Source: an uncultured Peptococcaceae bacterium
Lineage (GTDB): Bacteria > Bacillota > Peptococcia > Peptococcales > Peptococcaceae
Direction of reading: 5' to 3'
DNA length: 9,241 nucleotides
Assembly: GCA_945949655.1 (NCBI GenBank)
Contig: CAMFFG010000030.1
Location: 1 to 9,241 of the forward strand
Within the stretch, counting starts at the first letter, position 1; the number at the start of each line of letters is the position of its first letter. Below the pieces are notes generated by a model. That model ran no database searches. It saw only the letters and a list, made by a program, of their open reading frames with translations, and was not told the origin of the DNA. Both the position numbers and the translations under genes were made by a program. Positions 6,679 to 9,241 of the stretch are shown here, piece after piece.

Positions 6679-7944
6679 ATGAAGAATAAGACAAAACGGA
6701 AAGTGGCAGCGTTGACGCTGGGAAGTTTTTTTCTGATGGCAATGCTGAGCGGCTGCGGTTCAAAAGATGCAGAGCAGGAGCAAACAGTATCGACCGTTCC
6801 GGTAGAGGTGGAAACGGTAGCGGTGCAGGATTTTGATAAAGTGATTACGCTGGGTGGACTGACTGCAGCGGAAAATACAGTAAATGTGATCGCCAAAGTA
6901 AGCGGTATGGAACAGATCAAAGCCGTCAATGTAAAAGTGGGCGATAAAGTGCAGGAAGGTCAGGTTCTGGCCCAGCTGGACAGCGAAACGGCACAGCTCA
7001 ACTATGACAATGCGCAGCTGGCAGTGAACAATGCAGAAAATTCGATCGCTGTAGCCCAGCAGTCCTATGACAATGCGGTGACAAATTACAACAATGCGCA
7101 GGAACTGTTTCAGATTGGCGCTATGAGTCAGACCGATCTGGACCAGCTGAAACTGGCCAGAGACAATGCGCAAAGCCAGTTGAACAGTGCGCAGATCGGT
7201 GTAGCCAATGCCCGCAACACACTGCAGAGTGCGCAGTTAGCATTGGACTATGCCACTGTCACAGCCCCAATCAGTGGCACGGTGACCATGGTAAATGCCA
7301 ATGTGGGTTCCTATGCGACGGCCAGCGCGCCTATGTTTGAGATCGCTAATGTGGATACACTGGAGATCTCGGCGGGCATTAACGAACAGAATGTGAGCAA
7401 AATCAAGATTGGGCAGGAAGTGCTGTTGAAAATCAATTCGGTATCGGATCAGTGGTTTACCGGCAATATTACCGAAATCAGCAGTGTGATGAACAGTCAG
7501 ACCAAAAATTATCCTATCACCATTGCCATGAACAACAAGGAAGATGCTCTGGTAGCCGGTATGTATGCCGAGATTGAAGTGATCGTGGACCATGCCGATG
7601 ATGTGGTGGTGATCCCGGTAGAGGCCATTGTGTACAAAGAAGCTCAGCCGGTGGCCTATGTCATCCAGGCAGATGGCACAGTAAAAGAAGTGAGACTGAC
7701 CTTGGGATTGAATGACGGGGATTTCTACGTTGTGACAGATGGTCTTACCGCCGGGGATCAGATCGTTGTGAAAGGCAACAGCAATCTGGTGAACGGCACG
7801 GCGGTAACAGTCATTGCAGTGGACGGCGTGGAGCAGGATCTGAACTTAAAACCGGCAGATGATGCAGAAAATGCAACAAATTCTGAAGATGCAGAATCTG
7901 TAGATGGAGAACAGAGTGACACACCGGCAGAAGAAACAAAGTGA
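6679..7944 (+). CDS. RND efflux periplasmic adaptor (membrane fusion protein), lipoprotein
   Basis: A HlyD/AcrA-like adaptor that links an RND pump to the outer part of the envelope. The 421-aa protein starts with a lipoprotein signal: basic MKNKTKRK, a hydrophobic core and lipobox LSGC with C26 as the lipidated residue. After this come a first half of the lipoyl-like domain (about 60-104), a Gln/Asn/Ala-rich alpha-helical hairpin (about 105-190), the second lipoyl half (YATVTAPISGTVTMVNANVGSYA, 191-213), a beta barrel (about 225-305, ending VAGMYAEIEV) and a membrane-proximal domain (about 310-382). The last 30 residues are an acidic, probably disordered tail. AGGAGGAG (6666-6673) supports ATG 6679; the in-frame GTG at 6658 would remove a normal signal peptide start. 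It is followed 11 bases later by the RND pump gene. The substrate cannot be read from the sequence. Confidence 0.93.
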   Translation: MKNKTKRKVAALTLGSFFLMAMLSGCGSKDAEQEQTVSTVPVEVETVAVQDFDKVITLGGLTAAENTVNVIAKVSGMEQIKAVNVKVGDKVQEGQVLAQLDSETAQLNYDNAQLAVNNAENSIAVAQQSYDNAVTNYNNAQELFQIGAMSQTDLDQLKLARDNAQSQLNSAQIGVANARNTLQSAQLALDYATVTAPISGTVTMVNANVGSYATASAPMFEIANVDTLEISAGINEQNVSKIKIGQEVLLKINSVSDQWFTGNITEISSVMNSQTKNYPITIAMNNKEDALVAGMYAEIEVIVDHADDVVVIPVEAIVYKEAQPVAYVIQADGTVKEVRLTLGLNDGDFYVVTDGLTAGDQIVVKGNSNLVNGTAVTVIAVDGVEQDLNLKPADDAENATNSEDAESVDGEQSDTPAEETK

Positions 7945-7955
7945 GGTGATGGGTC

Positions 7956-9241
7956 ATGAATATTGGTAAATTTTCTGTAAAACGGCCTGTCACCGTTGCC
8001 ATGGCAGCACTGGTGCTGATTCTGTTTGGGGTAGTATCTTTTACCCGGATGTCAGTAGACCTGATGCCTAAAATGGATCTGCCCATTCTGGCTGTTATGG
8101 CGCCCTATGACGGTGCCGGTCCGGAAGAAGTGGAAGAGATGGTCACCAAGCCCATTGAGAGCTCCATGGCCGGTATTTCCGGCATAGATACCATCAGCTC
8201 AGTGAGTTCGGCTGGAACATCCATTGTGATGATGATGTTTGACTATGGTACCAATCTGGATACCGCCACCAACTCAGTGCGGGATAAACTGGAGATCGCC
8301 AAGATGATGATGCCGGAGGATGTAGGCGACATCACCATCATGAAAATGGATATGAACAGCATGCCTATTCTGATGATCGGTGTTTCCGGGGACCGCAGTC
8401 TGGATGATGTGAAAAAAATTGTAGACGAAAAAGTGGTTCCCCGTCTGGAACGGATCGACGGTGTGGCAGCGGCCAACACCATGGGCGGCAGCGAGCAGCA
8501 GATCATCATTACAGCCGATCCCTATAAGCTGGGTGCCTATGGTCTGAATGTAGGCTCTATTTCTCAGATCGTAGCTGGTGAAAATGCCAACCATCCGGGC
8601 GGTTATGTGACCCAGGGCGATCAGAAAATACTGGTGCGCACACTGGGCCAGTATGAAAGTGTATCGGAACTGGCTGATACGCAGGTATCGCTGCCAACTG
8701 GCGGTACAGTCCGCTTAGGCGATATTGTGGACATTCGGATCGGTATGTCGGATGTGGAATCCTATATCACATTAGATGGAAAAGAAATCATTGCCCTCGG
8801 GGTTCAGAAAGAAAGCGACGGCAATACCGTTGATGTAGATAAAGAAGTGCGAAAAGCGCTGGCCGAACTGGATGAAGAACTGTATGACGATATCGAACTG
8901 AAGGTTGCCTACAGCTCGGCAGATATGATCATCCAGTCGGTGAACAATGTAGAGACCAACCTGTTCCTGGCTGTTATTATCGCCATGCTGGTTATCTTTA
9001 TATTCCTGGGCAATTTCCGCAGCACCATTATCATTGGGGTAGCCATTCCGCTCTCCATCATTTCCACCTTTGTACTGCTGTACTTTGGAGGATATACCCT
9101 GAACCTGGTAACACTGGCGGCGCTGGCGCTTTCAGTCGGGATGGTGGTGGATAACTCCACCGTTGTGCTGGAAAGTATCTATCGGCATCGGTGCATGGGC
9201 AAAAGCAAATATCAGGCGGCAGTAGAAGGGACCCAGGAAGT
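7956..9241 (+). CDS. RND-family (HAE1-type) efflux transporter, 3'-truncated by window edge
   Basis: Inner-membrane proton-driven pump of the AcrB/HAE1 type, working with the adaptor encoded just upstream. The frame is open from ATG 7956 (GAGGTGAT at 7943-7950) to the right edge, giving the first 428 residues of a protein that usually has about 1000. Visible parts are the cytoplasmic start MNIGKFSVKRPVTV, TM1 (about 11-30), the porter region beginning VDLMPKMDLPIL and EEVEEMVTKPIE, then TM2 (about 336-353), TM3 (about 357-378) and TM4. TM4 carries GMVVDNSTVVLESIYRH: D399 matches AcrB D407, while N400 occupies the place of D408, as in many non-proteobacterial HAE1 pumps. Residues 93-160 are unusually rich in Met (MMMFDY, AKMMMPED, IMKMDMNSMPILM). 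TM5-12 and any outer-membrane partner lie beyond the window. Confidence 0.95.
   Translation, partial: MNIGKFSVKRPVTVAMAALVLILFGVVSFTRMSVDLMPKMDLPILAVMAPYDGAGPEEVEEMVTKPIESSMAGISGIDTISSVSSAGTSIVMMMFDYGTNLDTATNSVRDKLEIAKMMMPEDVGDITIMKMDMNSMPILMIGVSGDRSLDDVKKIVDEKVVPRLERIDGVAAANTMGGSEQQIIITADPYKLGAYGLNVGSISQIVAGENANHPGGYVTQGDQKILVRTLGQYESVSELADTQVSLPTGGTVRLGDIVDIRIGMSDVESYITLDGKEIIALGVQKESDGNTVDVDKEVRKALAELDEELYDDIELKVAYSSADMIIQSVNNVETNLFLAVIIAMLVIFIFLGNFRSTIIIGVAIPLSIISTFVLLYFGGYTLNLVTLAALALSVGMVVDNSTVVLESIYRHRCMGKSKYQAAVEGTQE

Overview
The window is a 9.2 kb piece of a bacterial chromosome with every gene on the + strand. It looks like a low-to-moderate GC Firmicute. CysE is followed directly by CysS, CTP synthase lies next to an ANTAR-type regulator, lysine/peptidoglycan synthesis uses the LL-diaminopimelate aminotransferase route, and Shine-Dalgarno sites are strong and purine-rich. 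An RND efflux pump with a lipoprotein adaptor fits a diderm Negativicute (for example the Acidaminococcaceae/Phascolarctobacterium group), but related pumps occur in Clostridia, so placement below Firmicutes is inference.

Layout. (1) Positions 1-1981: the 3' part of serine O-acetyltransferase (cysE, start lies off the left edge) and cysteinyl-tRNA synthetase (cysS), separated by one base and closed by a hairpin terminator near 2024-2058. (2) Positions 1982-2285: a 304-base regulatory gap with two sigma-70-type promoters whose -35 regions share a repeated motif. (3) Positions 2286-2852: an ANTAR RNA-binding regulator whose receiver domain has lost its phospho-acceptor aspartate. (4) Positions 2935-4536: CTP synthase (pyrG), with its own extended -10 promoter just after the ANTAR stop codon. 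(5) Positions 4601-5785: dapL, with no clear promoter of its own, so possibly read through from pyrG, closed by a 16-bp-stem terminator. (6) Positions 5860-6533: a self-contained AT-richer cassette with a good promoter, two overlapping small genes (an unrecognised 89-aa protein and a DUF4160-like protein) and a terminator. (7) From 6587 to the right edge: a promoter with a TetR-type palindromic operator, an RND-pump lipoprotein adaptor, and the N-terminal 428 residues of the RND transporter, which runs off the window.

How the parts relate. cysE and cysS connect cysteine synthesis to cysteine charging of tRNA. pyrG and dapL are housekeeping nucleotide and cell-wall/lysine genes. The ANTAR protein probably acts on transcripts by antitermination; its target is not evident here. 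The efflux genes form an operon probably repressed by a TetR-family protein that is not encoded in the visible part. The least understood item is the DUF4160-like pair, whose arrangement resembles a small mobile two-gene module. No rRNA, tRNA, CRISPR array, insertion sequence or origin was seen.
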